From an uncultured Saprospiraceae bacterium (GTDB lineage Bacteria > Bacteroidota > Bacteroidia > Chitinophagales > Saprospiraceae): a stretch of DNA of 64,000 nt. The DNA lies in the NCBI GenBank assembly GCA_937950315.1, contig CALFDU010000001.1:1-64000 (forward strand). The letters are read 5' to 3'. The stretch's first letter is position 1; the number at the start of each line of letters is the position of its first letter. Positions 16,040 through 25,088 of this stretch are shown here, in pieces. The notes under the pieces were generated by a model. That model was given only the letters and a program-made list of their open reading frames with translations. It searched no databases and was not told the DNA's origin. The translations under genes and the position numbers were made by a program.

Positions 16040-17083
16040 TTATTTGTTTTTCTTTTTGGTATCGTCGACCATAGATAAAATTGTCAATGGCAAATGTAAG
16101 ATTCCTTTTCCTGAATTTCTCATCATTACCACTGCAGTTTTGTTTTCTTTGTTCATACATACAAATACCGAATGGATGGAGGTGGTGCCAGAAAAACTAT
16201 AAATTTCTCTATTTCGTTTTTGTTTGATGATATACCACGGAGCTTCGTGGTATAAGTTTTTTGAAATTTTTATTGATTCAAATTCTGATTGCTTTTCAAA
16301 CTCAGATCGAACATAATTGGTGAGATCGATTACATTCATACTCAATCCTTCACTCGGAGCAAAGCCAGGAAAATCCCACGGGTATCCTAATTGACCCGCT
16401 TTGTCAAAGCCAAATGACAATGAATCAGCCCGATCGCTACACCGAATACTTGGAAATTGTGCTTGATATTTCTCTTTAATTAATTCACAATAATCTTTTT
16501 CTTCGATGCGCTCAGTCAGTAACCCAAGCAAAGCATAGTTTAAATTACCATAATTAAATTCATTAAGATTTTCCGGTTGGTATAACTCAGAATATCTATT
16601 CAGCTCAGGCACGATCAATGAGTCAGGATAAGATTCATATGGATTGTCTGGGTTTTTATTATGCCGACCAAAGAAGTATGGATCTTTGGGTAGGTTGGAT
16701 CTGTGAGTGATCAATTGATCAAAGGTAATTTCTCCGTATTCTTTATGTAGCTCAAGATGATTGGAGATTTTATCCGATGTGCTTAAGTTTTTTTTTGCTA
16801 GTGCTGCGTTGATAAGTTCCGCGGTGAAAATTTTTGAAACGCTGCCTACTTGAAAATTGATAAGACTATCGTGTATCATATTTCCTACCTTGAAAATAAA
16901 AGTAGAGTCTCCATCAATCACACCAAGCCACAAACCTTCTCCTTCTTCAAAATGGAGAGAGTAATCAAATTCTAAAATCTTTTCAACCTCGTTTTTTAGA
17001 TTGGCAAGATCCTGAGCCATGAGATCATGGCTGATGAAGAGAGTAGAACAAAAGAAAATTATGAGTACAAAGTGGATGCGCAT
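16040..17083 (-). CDS. Serine hydrolase, beta-lactamase/DD-peptidase family
   Basis: The 347-residue protein has a signal peptide ('FVLIIFFCSTLFISHDLMAQ') and a penicillin-binding-protein/class C beta-lactamase-like fold. SxxK is 'SVSK' (S81, K84), and the second motif is 'YGNLNY' near residue 176 (YxN). The third element is weak, around 'FSGTTSIHSVFVCM', where relatives show HTG. It is probably a periplasmic or secreted esterase or peptidase, not necessarily a beta-lactamase. Start ATG at 17083 gives a good signal peptide, while a TTG two codons upstream adds nothing. The stop lies 3 bases from the SUI1 start. A terminator for the small gene further upstream lies just before this gene. Confidence 0.82.
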   Translation of the reverse strand: MRIHFVLIIFFCSTLFISHDLMAQDLANLKNEVEKILEFDYSLHFEEGEGLWLGVIDGDSTFIFKVGNMIHDSLINFQVGSVSKIFTAELINAALAKKNLSTSDKISNHLELHKEYGEITFDQLITHRSNLPKDPYFFGRHNKNPDNPYESYPDSLIVPELNRYSELYQPENLNEFNYGNLNYALLGLLTERIEEKDYCELIKEKYQAQFPSIRCSDRADSLSFGFDKAGQLGYPWDFPGFAPSEGLSMNVIDLTNYVRSEFEKQSEFESIKISKNLYHEAPWYIIKQKRNREIYSFSGTTSIHSVFVCMNKENKTAVVMMRNSGKGILHLPLTILSMVDDTKKKNK

Positions 17084-17099
17084 ATTCAATATTAGACAT

Positions 17100-17134
17100 A
17101 AAAAAAGTACTTAATGAAACTCACCAAGTACTTT
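17100..17134 (-). terminator. Rho-independent terminator of the small protein gene
   Basis: Perfect 9-bp arms AAAGTACTT at 17104-17112 and AAGTACTTT at 17126-17134 surround a 13-base loop. On the minus strand the hairpin ends in seven T residues (17106-17100). It lies 21 bases after the stop of the gene at 17156. Confidence 0.7.
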
Positions 17135-17155
17135 GTTTATTTTTAGGAAGATAAA

Positions 17156-17368
17156 TTATTTCGCCTTAGCTACTTCTCTATCGTCTTCAAATTTTTTACC
17201 ATTCCATTTTCCCAACCATTCTACTTTCTTTCCTACCTTTTCGTAGTTAGAGAATACGTCGAGAGCTGTTTTTTGTTCTGCTCTATGGATTGTAATGGAT
17301 TGGATTCCATTTGAAACATTGAAATAATATTTCCCCTCAGCAAAGTCAAACTTCTTCTTATTCCTCAT
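17156..17368 (-). CDS. Small conserved-looking protein, function unknown
   Basis: The 70-residue protein is lysine-rich and unlikely to be chance. It opens 'MRNKKKFDFAEGKYYFNV', continues 'GIQSITIHRAEQKTALDVF' and ends 'WNGKKFEDDREVAKAK'. It has no signal or membrane segment, and an all-beta start followed by a short helix is plausible. Function is not recognised. Support for being real comes from a clean ATG, a dedicated terminator just downstream (17100-17134) and a 329-base gap upstream that contains a perfect inverted repeat. It appears to be a single-gene transcript. Small basic Bacteroidota proteins of this size exist, but no name is justified. Confidence 0.65.
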   Translation of the reverse strand: MRNKKKFDFAEGKYYFNVSNGIQSITIHRAEQKTALDVFSNYEKVGKKVEWLGKWNGKKFEDDREVAKAK

Positions 17369-17697
17369 CTGAAATAAATTTTTAAATGCCGTAAGGCATA
17401 GATTTAATAAAAAATGTGTGTTTTGAAATCTGCGATCATCTTCAGTGCTTTCAACTCAATCTGAAGATCTAGTTTAGAATTGTATATCAACACGACATAT
17501 ATATAAGAACGAAAGAAGCCAAATAATAGTTTCCTTTGATCATGTTTTTCGTAATAAATTACGTTGATGGCCTAAAATTAGACCGTTTTGACAAATTTAT
17601 GACTCCAAACGTTAAAAATTAAGTAAATCGTTAACGTTTCAAAGCAGGTAGTACTTTAATTTTTAGTTGATATAGTAGGTTTAATTATAGGCTTATT
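17369..17697. other. 329-base gap with no gene; contains a 9-bp inverted repeat
   Basis: No coding frame of interest is seen on either strand. Perfect arms AAACGTTAA (17607-17615) and TTAACGTTT (17631-17639) with a 15-base spacer lie about 240 bases upstream of the small gene at 17368. They also lie about 60 bases after the stop of the amidohydrolase gene. There is no T-run beside them, so an operator or structured RNA is as likely as a terminator. On the minus strand TAAATTTG (17599-17592) resembles a -7 box. Purpose is undetermined. Confidence 0.4.
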
Positions 17698-18984
17698 TTA
17701 ATTATTCTTATAAACAACACCTCCTTTCATCACAAAATCAACCTTTTCCATCACACTGATATCGTCTACTGGATCCGATCCAACGGCAATGATATCTGCT
17801 ATTTTTCCTCCTTCCAATGTCCCATAGTCATCTGAAATACGGAGAAGATCCGAGGCATTGACGGTCGCTGACATCAACGATTCGATTGGTTTCATTCCGG
17901 CTTCTACCATGTAACCAAATTCCTTCCCATTATCTCCATGATAAGAAACACCACTGTCGGTCCCGAATGCAATTTTCACCCCATACTTGTAAGCCTTCCC
18001 GAAAGTTTCTTGAATCTTGGGTCCTATGGCCAAAGCCTTTGGAACGATGATGGCTGGATAAAAACCAGGTGTTGCTGCTTTTTCGGCAACAAATTTTCCA
18101 GCGATAATCGTAGGAACATAATAGGTGCCTTTTTCTACCATCAATTGCATGATTTCTTCTGTCATCAATGTGCCATGTTCGATGCTATGAATTCCTCCAA
18201 GAACGGCACGTTTCATTCCTTCAGCTCCATGTGCATGTGCAGCTGTTACCATTCCATAATCGTTGGCGGCATCTACCACTGCTTCTATTTCGTCTATCGT
18301 AAACTGTGGACCAGATCCGTCTTTTGCAACACTGAGCACACCTCCTGTCGCAGTAATTTTAATGACATCAGCTCCATTTTTATATCTCTGTCTTACCGCC
18401 TTGTATGCATCTTCTACGCTATTTACTACACCTTCTGCAGGCCCTGGATCTCCCCTTAATTCACTTTTCACCCCGTTGGATGGGTCAGCATGTCCACCTG
18501 TAGTTGCCAATGATTTTTCTGATGTATAGATTCTAGGTCCATCAATATATCCGCTATTGATGGCCTTTTTTAAAGAAACATTTACGCCAGTTCCTCCTAG
18601 ATCTCTTACTGTTGTGAATCCTGCCATCAATGTACTTTTGCAATACTTTGTAGCTCTCAAAGCCACATCCGCCGGTTCCAAAGAAAAACGTTCCATGTAT
18701 CTGGTCTTACTTGATTCATGTTCTATATGAACATGCATATCCATCAGTCCTGGCATCACTGTTTTATCTTTTAAATCAATGACCGCAGCTCCTTCAGGAG
18801 CCTCTACATATCCTGACATGATGTTTTGAATCCGATCACCATCCACCACTATGGTCATTTCAGATTTTGATCTTTCAGAAGTCATATCATAGACTTGGCC
18901 GCAATGAAGGTAACTTGTCTGTGCCTGCAAGGTAAAGCAGGTCCAGGCCATCAGAATTGTAATGAAAATGTGATTAAGTTTCAT
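17698..18984 (-). CDS. Secreted metal-dependent amidohydrolase
   Basis: The 428-residue protein has a signal peptide ('IFITILMAWTCFTLQAQ') and an imidazolonepropionase/prolidase-like amidohydrolase fold. Metal-binding pieces are 'GLMDMHVHIEHESSK' (HxH), the lysine candidate in 'ADVIKITATGGV', 'TAAHAHGAEG', 'SIEHGTLM' and 'AFGTDSGVSYHG'. The last is the usual catalytic aspartate. The end 'GKIADIIAVGSDPVDDISVME' is typical of the composite beta-sandwich. It probably hydrolyses a cyclic amide or an Xaa-Pro-like dipeptide in the periplasm; the substrate cannot be told. It stands alone, divergent from the DUF1684 gene across 246 bases. Confidence 0.87.
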   Translation of the reverse strand: MKLNHIFITILMAWTCFTLQAQTSYLHCGQVYDMTSERSKSEMTIVVDGDRIQNIMSGYVEAPEGAAVIDLKDKTVMPGLMDMHVHIEHESSKTRYMERFSLEPADVALRATKYCKSTLMAGFTTVRDLGGTGVNVSLKKAINSGYIDGPRIYTSEKSLATTGGHADPSNGVKSELRGDPGPAEGVVNSVEDAYKAVRQRYKNGADVIKITATGGVLSVAKDGSGPQFTIDEIEAVVDAANDYGMVTAAHAHGAEGMKRAVLGGIHSIEHGTLMTEEIMQLMVEKGTYYVPTIIAGKFVAEKAATPGFYPAIIVPKALAIGPKIQETFGKAYKYGVKIAFGTDSGVSYHGDNGKEFGYMVEAGMKPIESLMSATVNASDLLRISDDYGTLEGGKIADIIAVGSDPVDDISVMEKVDFVMKGGVVYKNN

Positions 18985-19108
18985 ATCAAATTTTTATTGT
19001 ATTAATGGGTTACTTTGACTCCAAAATAGTCATATTAAGTTAATAAGCCCAATATTGACATTCCTATCCTGTATAACCCCTATACCCTGACGTCAATTCC
19101 TAAATACT

Positions 19109-19134
19109 TTTATCTGAAATGTAGATCAGATAAA
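19109..19134. promoter_or_regulatory. Perfect inverted repeat in a divergent gap
   Basis: Arms TTTATCTGA (19109-19117) and TCAGATAAA (19126-19134) are separated by 8 bases. The repeat lies midway between the divergent amidohydrolase and DUF1684 genes, with no T-run. Operator use is an inference. Confidence 0.3.
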
Positions 19135-19230
19135 GGTCATTTAGGTTACTATGAATAAGGAATTTTCAATAATTAGTCATTAGCGTCTAAATAGAATCAC
19201 GGACATGTTATCTTTAAAGAAAAAGAGAAA

Positions 19231-20139
19231 ATGTCATTAAGATCTTATCTGTTTATTGCTGTCATTTTAATTCTCAATCAGTCCTGCGATACCCACAAGA
19301 AATCACAGAAGGTATCAATCACATCAGTTGAAGAACAAGAATTTAATCAATGGAAACTGGACCGGGTAGCAGCTTTGACTTCTCCGTCTGGTTGGTTGAC
19401 CATTACCGCTTTGATCTGGTTGAAAGAAGATAAACTTAGCGTAGGGACTGCAGATAGGTATGATGTGACTATCCCATATCACGCTTCCGCAAATTTTGGA
19501 ACCCTACACAAAAGAGCAGAAAACTGGTACTTGACTCCAGCAGAAAATTCTCAGATCACTTTGGATGGTAAACCAATACATGAAGAACGACTGCTTAATC
19601 ACGATCAATCAGGCAAAACAAATATAGTTGGATACGAATCTTTGTTGTGGTACATCATAAAAAGAGAAAATACTTATGGAGTGAGGGTGAAAGATTCATT
19701 GAACCAAGCAAGATTTGAATTAAAAGAAATTTCCACTTTTCAATACAACTCGGATTTTGTATTTGATGCTCAAGTTGAATGGGCTTCAGAAAATGACTCT
19801 ATTCTAATTACCAATGCTCAAGGTTTGGTAACGTCCAACAAATTAAAAGGATGGTTGAAGTTTCAACACGATGGAAGAACGCATACAATATCTTTTATTG
19901 ATGGAGGGGAAGATATCTGGTTCACAGTATTCGGAGATGAAACAAACAGTGCCGAAACCTATGGTGCTGGTAGGTTTTTATATATCAAAGTACCAAAAGG
20001 TTCGGAATCGGTTCAGCTTGATTTTAATAGAGCTGAAAATCCACCATGTTTTCACTCAGCATTTGCCACATGCCCACTGCCACCAAAAGAAAACCAGTTA
20101 AAAACACGCATAACAGCTGGGGAAACATCAGACCATTAA
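19231..20139 (+). CDS. DUF1684 family lipoprotein
   Basis: The 302-residue protein has a lipobox 'LNQSC' (C19) and the DUF1684 features. These are 'SPSGWLTITALIWLKE' near residue 52, a 'GGEDIWFTVFGDETN' strand near 227, 'YGAGRFLYIKVP', and the cysteine-containing end 'NRAENPPCFHSAFATCPLPP'. Family members are uncharacterised Bacteroidota and actinobacterial proteins. A role in the envelope follows only from the lipobox. The start ATG has AAAGAGAAA before it. It precedes the secreted sugar dehydrogenase by about 50 bases on the same strand; a functional link is not shown. Confidence 0.85.
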   Translation: MSLRSYLFIAVILILNQSCDTHKKSQKVSITSVEEQEFNQWKLDRVAALTSPSGWLTITALIWLKEDKLSVGTADRYDVTIPYHASANFGTLHKRAENWYLTPAENSQITLDGKPIHEERLLNHDQSGKTNIVGYESLLWYIIKRENTYGVRVKDSLNQARFELKEISTFQYNSDFVFDAQVEWASENDSILITNAQGLVTSNKLKGWLKFQHDGRTHTISFIDGGEDIWFTVFGDETNSAETYGAGRFLYIKVPKGSESVQLDFNRAENPPCFHSAFATCPLPPKENQLKTRITAGETSDH

Positions 20140-20168
20140 TTAATTTTAATTACCCAGACTAAAAGGAA

Positions 20169-20176
20169 TAAGTTTG
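20169..20176 (+). promoter_or_regulatory. Candidate -7 box (TAAGTTTG)
   Basis: TAAGTTTG fits TAnnTTTG and lies 12 bases before the ATG at 20189 of the sugar dehydrogenase gene. No -33 TTG is visible at 19-20 bases, so support is partial. Confidence 0.25.
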
Positions 20177-20188
20177 TTAATTTGTAAT

Positions 20189-22915
20189 ATGATTATGAGA
20201 AGTAAACTTTTATTTGCAATCCTAATTTTTGTACACGGATCACTGTGGGCGCAACCTCAGGTTTTAGATGGTTTCAGTCACGAATGGCTTGATCTTGAAT
20301 TTGAGAGGCCAGTAGGTATGACGTACGATGATTATGATCGAATGTTGGTATGGGAAAAAGAAGGAAAAGTTTGGTACGTAATCGATGACCAAAAGGCCAG
20401 TGAACCTTTATTGGATATCAGCGATGAAGTTGGGAACTACGGAGATATGGGGCTTTTGGGTTTTACCATCGATCCCAATTTTAAAACCAATGGATACATC
20501 TATGCCTTTTATGTGGTAGATTTCTATCATCTCATGTTTTATGGTACAGCAAATTATAATCCTGAATCTAATCTTTATTGGAGACCAACAGTGACAAGAT
20601 GTACACGTTACACTGTGCAAGATGTTGAATCCAATCCTACAGTGGATTACGATTCAAGAAAAGTATTATTGGGCGAAGGGCCAGGTTCTGGGCCGTCAGT
20701 ATTGTTTACAGTTCATATTGGATGTGGAATTGATTTTGGTGAAGATGGTACTTTGTTGTTGACGACCGGTGATGGCACGGGATGGGAAGGTCCTTATTTT
20801 GGTGGAGGCCCTCCATATTTTGGAAATTATGTAGAGTCTGCGCTTGAGCAAGGTTTCATCACACCTGAAGAAGAAGTAGGAACTTTAACCGCTCAACAAA
20901 GAGAATCTTTGAATGGTAAAGTATTAAGGATCGATCCCGAGACTGGAGAAGGAGTCCCTTCCAATCCATATTACGATCCTTTGAATCCTAATAGCAACCA
21001 ATCAAAAGTGTGGGCACTTGGTTTTCGAAATCCTTTTAAGTTGAAAATTAGACCTGGCTCAGGTTTTTCAGACCCCTCACTAGGCCTTCCTGGAGTAGCA
21101 TATGTTGGCGAGGTAGGTGATGGTCTCTGGGAAGAATTAAATATAATACGCAAGGGAGGAGAGAATTTTGGTTGGCCTATCTATGAGGGTGTTGACGAAA
21201 ATGTAAACTATCCATTTGATAAAGTAAATCCATTTGCTCCCAATCCTCTCTATGGGACAAATGGTTGCGATACCGAATTTTTTAAATTTGAAGATTTATT
21301 ACAACAAGCTTCAGCTAAAGAATTATCATTTGAGAATCCATGTGATGAAGATGATAACATTCCAGAAGATTATCGATTTGTTCATTCGAGACCTGCACTA
21401 AATCTTGCGCACTCTACTGCTGGATTTGGATTATACTTCGGTGGCTTTGATGATTTTGGTAACTCAAGTAATTTACCAATTTCGCATCCAGATTCGCCTA
21501 TTGAAGGAGACTTTAGTGACTTGAGAGCACGATGCGTGATTGGCGGAGATTTCTATTTTGGTAATTCTTTTCCGGATCAATATGAAGGCGTTTACTTTTT
21601 CGGAGACTACAATGAAGGATGGATCAATTATTTAGAATATGATTTGAATGATTCTATCACGGCAGTTAAACCATTTTTTAAAGATACGTTTCCCATCGTT
21701 GATTTAAGTGTGAATCCTGCCGATGGTTGTTTGTATGTGATTAATTACGAATATGGTTTTTCAAGAATTTGTTTTGGAGATAATCTCGCTCCCAAGGCGG
21801 TGATCAACCATGATATAGATTATGGAGCATCCCCATTAACAGTAAATTTTGATGCTTCTGAATCTTTTGATCCTCAAGGAGAAAATATTTCCATTCAATG
21901 GGATTTTCAGGATGGTATGACTTCAACTGATTTGACAACAAATCATACCTTTGTTTCCAATGATGGCCAACCAAGGAGCTTTGAAGTTAGCTTAACAGCT
22001 ACCGATGAGATAGGCCAATCTACTACCGCAAAAACATTAATATCCGTCAATAATACACCACCGATTGTAAAAATTACCAGTGTTGATGATGGTGATCTTT
22101 TTAATCTAACAGGTATTTCCGAAATCGAATTAAATGCGGAAGTTATAGATCAAGAGCACAATGAAAATGAACTAAATTACAATTGGACATGGAGCCTGCA
22201 TCACAATACCCATGATCATCCCGAACCAACGATCAATGAAATATCTAGCACGGTAAATTTAATTCCAGTTGGTTGTGAAGATGAAGTGTTTTTCTATGGT
22301 CTTGAATTAATGGTAGAAGATGCCGCAGGATTGAGAGGAAGAGATGAAGTTTTCTTGTATCCAGATTGTGGGAATGACTATCTGGAACTTTTGACTTTTA
22401 ATGCTCAGCTGATTGATGGGGAAACACTTTGCAGTTGGTTGACAATTGCGGAAAATGATGTAAGTCATTATGAAATCGAAAGAGCAATTGGTCAAGGTGA
22501 ATTTAGTTATTTAGGCACAGTTGATGCATCCAACAATACGGGAGAACAGAATTACTCCTTTACGGATGAAAACGTATGGCAAGGAGTTAATTTTTATCGA
22601 CTAAAGATGGTTTCGAATAGTGGGGTAGAAACCTATTCAAACGAGAGATTGGTATTGTACGCCAATCCAGATGAGATATTTGTCTATCCCAATCCAGTAG
22701 TTGATAATCTAAGTATCTTTTATGGGAAATTAAACAACGAAGCCAAAGTAGAAATATTCAACATGGAGGGAAAGATTATTCGAAAATTTGAGATTGTAGG
22801 AAATGGTTCGCAAGTTCAGAAAGTCGATTTAAGAGGAGTCAACCCAGGAAACTATATTTATCGCATTCAAAACGGAGAATTGATGAAGACAGGTAGATTT
22901 ATCATTGTCAGGTAA
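20189..22915 (+). CDS. Secreted PQQ-type glucose/sorbosone dehydrogenase with PKD and T9SS sorting domains
   Basis: The 908-residue protein is exported: signal peptide 'LLFAILIFVHGSLWAQ', then a six-bladed sugar-dehydrogenase propeller (roughly residues 25-540). The propeller shows 'MGLLGFTIDPNF', 'HIGCGIDFGEDGTLLLTTGDG', 'NGKVLRIDPETGEG', 'WALGFRNPFKL' and 'AYVGEVGDGLWEELN', as in PQQ-dependent soluble aldose dehydrogenases. A PKD domain follows (about 540-630, 'VNFDASESFDPQGENISIQWDFQDG'). A C-terminal T9SS type A sorting domain ends the protein (about 835-908, 'VYPNPVVDNLSIFYG' to 'KTGRFIIVR'). It probably oxidises sugars at the cell surface or outside. ATG at 20189 or 20195 are both possible starts. 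Confidence 0.85.
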   Translation: MIMRSKLLFAILIFVHGSLWAQPQVLDGFSHEWLDLEFERPVGMTYDDYDRMLVWEKEGKVWYVIDDQKASEPLLDISDEVGNYGDMGLLGFTIDPNFKTNGYIYAFYVVDFYHLMFYGTANYNPESNLYWRPTVTRCTRYTVQDVESNPTVDYDSRKVLLGEGPGSGPSVLFTVHIGCGIDFGEDGTLLLTTGDGTGWEGPYFGGGPPYFGNYVESALEQGFITPEEEVGTLTAQQRESLNGKVLRIDPETGEGVPSNPYYDPLNPNSNQSKVWALGFRNPFKLKIRPGSGFSDPSLGLPGVAYVGEVGDGLWEELNIIRKGGENFGWPIYEGVDENVNYPFDKVNPFAPNPLYGTNGCDTEFFKFEDLLQQASAKELSFENPCDEDDNIPEDYRFVHSRPALNLAHSTAGFGLYFGGFDDFGNSSNLPISHPDSPIEGDFSDLRARCVIGGDFYFGNSFPDQYEGVYFFGDYNEGWINYLEYDLNDSITAVKPFFKDTFPIVDLSVNPADGCLYVINYEYGFSRICFGDNLAPKAVINHDIDYGASPLTVNFDASESFDPQGENISIQWDFQDGMTSTDLTTNHTFVSNDGQPRSFEVSLTATDEIGQSTTAKTLISVNNTPPIVKITSVDDGDLFNLTGISEIELNAEVIDQEHNENELNYNWTWSLHHNTHDHPEPTINEISSTVNLIPVGCEDEVFFYGLELMVEDAAGLRGRDEVFLYPDCGNDYLELLTFNAQLIDGETLCSWLTIAENDVSHYEIERAIGQGEFSYLGTVDASNNTGEQNYSFTDENVWQGVNFYRLKMVSNSGVETYSNERLVLYANPDEIFVYPNPVVDNLSIFYGKLNNEAKVEIFNMEGKIIRKFEIVGNGSQVQKVDLRGVNPGNYIYRIQNGELMKTGRFIIVR

Positions 22916-22948
22916 TATATTCAAAGGCCAATAGAATAACAGAATAAC

Positions 22949-24370
22949 ATGACCAATAAATCACAACCACCACCTAATCCAGAGGAGCAAGTTTCATTGA
23001 CTGTTTCAATGAAGCAGTATTTTTTTGAACTTGTCAGAGAAATCTTTGATTTAGATAAAGGAGTTAATAAGAAGGCAACGATCAAGGAAATTAAATCTAA
23101 GCAATCGATGAGTGGGGCTAATGCTTGGATGCTTTTTTGTTCCATTATGATTGCCTCGATCGGACTAAACTTAGACTCGCAGGCAGTAATTATTGGTGCT
23201 ATGTTAATTTCTCCATTGATGTCCCCAATCTTGGGTGTTGGTTTGGGTGTAGCCATCAATGACAAGGATGCATTGAATCATGCGTTGATGCATTTTGGTG
23301 CGGCTATTATCATAGCGTTGATCGCTTCCACTGCTTATTTTTGGTTGACGCCTCTCAATGATTTTACGCCTCAAATTGAAGCCAGAACAGAGCCTACATT
23401 TCTAGATGTGATGATTGCAATTTTTGGTGGAATCGCTGGAATCATATCCATTGCCCGTAAAGATATTTCTACAACATTACCAGGGGTGGCTATCGCAACG
23501 GCCTTGATGCCTCCATTGTGTGTCGCAGGATATGGATTGGCCAATGGTTCCCTAGAAATTGCATCCAAAGCATTTTATCTTTTCTTTCTGAATTCATTCT
23601 TTGTTGCTTTTGCAACCTATGTAATTCTAACGCTGATGGATTTCCCTCAGAAGATGTATGCCAATAAGAAAGATAGGCGCAAGAATATCATCTTTGTAAC
23701 CATATTTAGTATTCTGATGCTGGTGCCCAGCTTCTTGATTTTTAAATCAGTATATCAGGAATACAACCAGGAACAAATGCTCAAGAAGTTTATAGCAACA
23801 TCCTTTGAAGGGGAGGCTATTAATTATGTCGATGGGTACAAACTAATCCCACCAGAAAATCCAAATGAGTTGGTCCTGAAAGTATATGGGACCTATATCA
23901 ACGATGACAATATCGATACCTACAAGGAAGGATTAAAGCAAGTGGGTCTAGACTATATTACCAACATTGAAATCATCTCTACTTCCGAGATTGATCTTGA
24001 TAATTTTGATCAATTGAAAACAGAATTGACAGGATTGGATGAGAAACTAAATGCTCAAATCAATGAGTTGGTTGAAGAACGTGAAACAAGGGAAATAATC
24101 TTAGAAGAAATAAAATCCAAAGATGATTTTTTCGTACAAGATTCTGCTAAGTTTCTTCAAGTGTCCAACGACCTCAAAATATTTTATCCCGATATCAAGG
24201 AGTTCAGCCTTTCTTCCAGTCAGTATACGGACTTTACACAACAAAGGAAGGATTTGCCTACCGCTATAGTAGATTGGACCAACCCCAAAAAAGGAGAAGT
24301 GAAGAAACTAACCAATTTTGTCATGAACAGCTACAAGCTGGATACCTTGAAAGTAGTTTTAGTTAAATAA
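22949..24370 (+). CDS. DUF389 (TIGR00341-type) integral membrane protein
   Basis: The 473-residue protein has a cytoplasmic N-terminal stretch, then a hydrophobic region of about 200 residues with 6-7 helices. These include 'AWMLFCSIMIASIGLNLDSQ', 'AVIIGAMLISPLMSPILG' and 'LPGVAIATALMPPLCVAGYG', the signature segments of DUF389. From about residue 265 a soluble tail contains acidic coiled-coil-like sequence ('LDEKLNAQINELVEERETRE'). Function of the family is unknown, and transport has only been suggested. It ends directly at the convergent LytTR regulator (stop codons abut at 24370/24371). Confidence 0.85.
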   Translation: MTNKSQPPPNPEEQVSLTVSMKQYFFELVREIFDLDKGVNKKATIKEIKSKQSMSGANAWMLFCSIMIASIGLNLDSQAVIIGAMLISPLMSPILGVGLGVAINDKDALNHALMHFGAAIIIALIASTAYFWLTPLNDFTPQIEARTEPTFLDVMIAIFGGIAGIISIARKDISTTLPGVAIATALMPPLCVAGYGLANGSLEIASKAFYLFFLNSFFVAFATYVILTLMDFPQKMYANKKDRRKNIIFVTIFSILMLVPSFLIFKSVYQEYNQEQMLKKFIATSFEGEAINYVDGYKLIPPENPNELVLKVYGTYINDDNIDTYKEGLKQVGLDYITNIEIISTSEIDLDNFDQLKTELTGLDEKLNAQINELVEERETREIILEEIKSKDDFFVQDSAKFLQVSNDLKIFYPDIKEFSLSSSQYTDFTQQRKDLPTAIVDWTNPKKGEVKKLTNFVMNSYKLDTLKVVLVK

Positions 24371-25078
24371 CTAGAGCTTGTTCTCATTGATGATATTTTG
24401 TAATCTGTCTCTATATGATTTTCCAACAGGAATGTGTTTCATTTTGCCATCAACTTCCATTTCTACAACGTTGCCCATTACTGCATGTATTTTATTGATG
24501 TTGATGATGTAGCTTCTGTGGATTCTTAAGAAAGTATCTTCCGGTAGTTTTTCTTCTAGGCTTTTCATGGTTTGTAGTGAAACAACTCTTCCTTCCAATT
24601 TTTTAATGATCACATAATCTTTCAATCCTTCAATGAAAAGTATTTCGTCATGAGCCAATTTGATTAATTTCTTATCTGCCTTAACGAAGAAAAAGCCTTC
24701 ATCTTCACCCTTTGGTTTCCTTGTTGCCATGATTTCAGAGACACGATTGATCGCCTTCATGAATCTGTCCATTGGAATAGGCTTCAGTAGATAGTCAATT
24801 GCTTCTAATTCAAATCCTTCTACTGCATAATTCTCAAATGCCGTTGTGAAAATAACCATTGGCGGATTCTTTAATGATTTGACAAAATCAATGCCGTTAA
24901 TTTGAGGCATTTGAATGTCTGTGATCAATAAATCCACTTCGTTTTCCTGAATGACTTTATTTGCTTCAAGCGCATTATTGCAACTAGCAACGAGCTCTAA
25001 TTCATCAAGCTGCGCGATGTATGTTTGTAATATTTCAAGTGCTAATGGTTCATCGTCAACTATTACAGTTTTGATCAT
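24371..25078 (-). CDS. LytTR-type response regulator
   Basis: The 235-residue protein carries an N-terminal receiver domain, with acidic pair 'VDDEP' and phospho-acceptor D54 in 'LLITDIQMPQ', Thr in 'IFTTAFENYA' and Lys in 'LLKPIP'. A LytTR DNA-binding domain follows from about residue 130, with 'IEGLKDYVIIKK', 'TMKSLEEKLPEDTFLRIHRSYIIN' (positions about 170-195) and 'IPVGKSYRDRL'. It is activated by phosphorylation, most likely by the LytS-type kinase 10 bases upstream. The targets cannot be read here. Confidence 0.94.
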   Translation of the reverse strand: MIKTVIVDDEPLALEILQTYIAQLDELELVASCNNALEANKVIQENEVDLLITDIQMPQINGIDFVKSLKNPPMVIFTTAFENYAVEGFELEAIDYLLKPIPMDRFMKAINRVSEIMATRKPKGEDEGFFFVKADKKLIKLAHDEILFIEGLKDYVIIKKLEGRVVSLQTMKSLEEKLPEDTFLRIHRSYIININKIHAVMGNVVEMEVDGKMKHIPVGKSYRDRLQNIINENKL

Positions 25079-25088
25079 GGTGTTTTTT

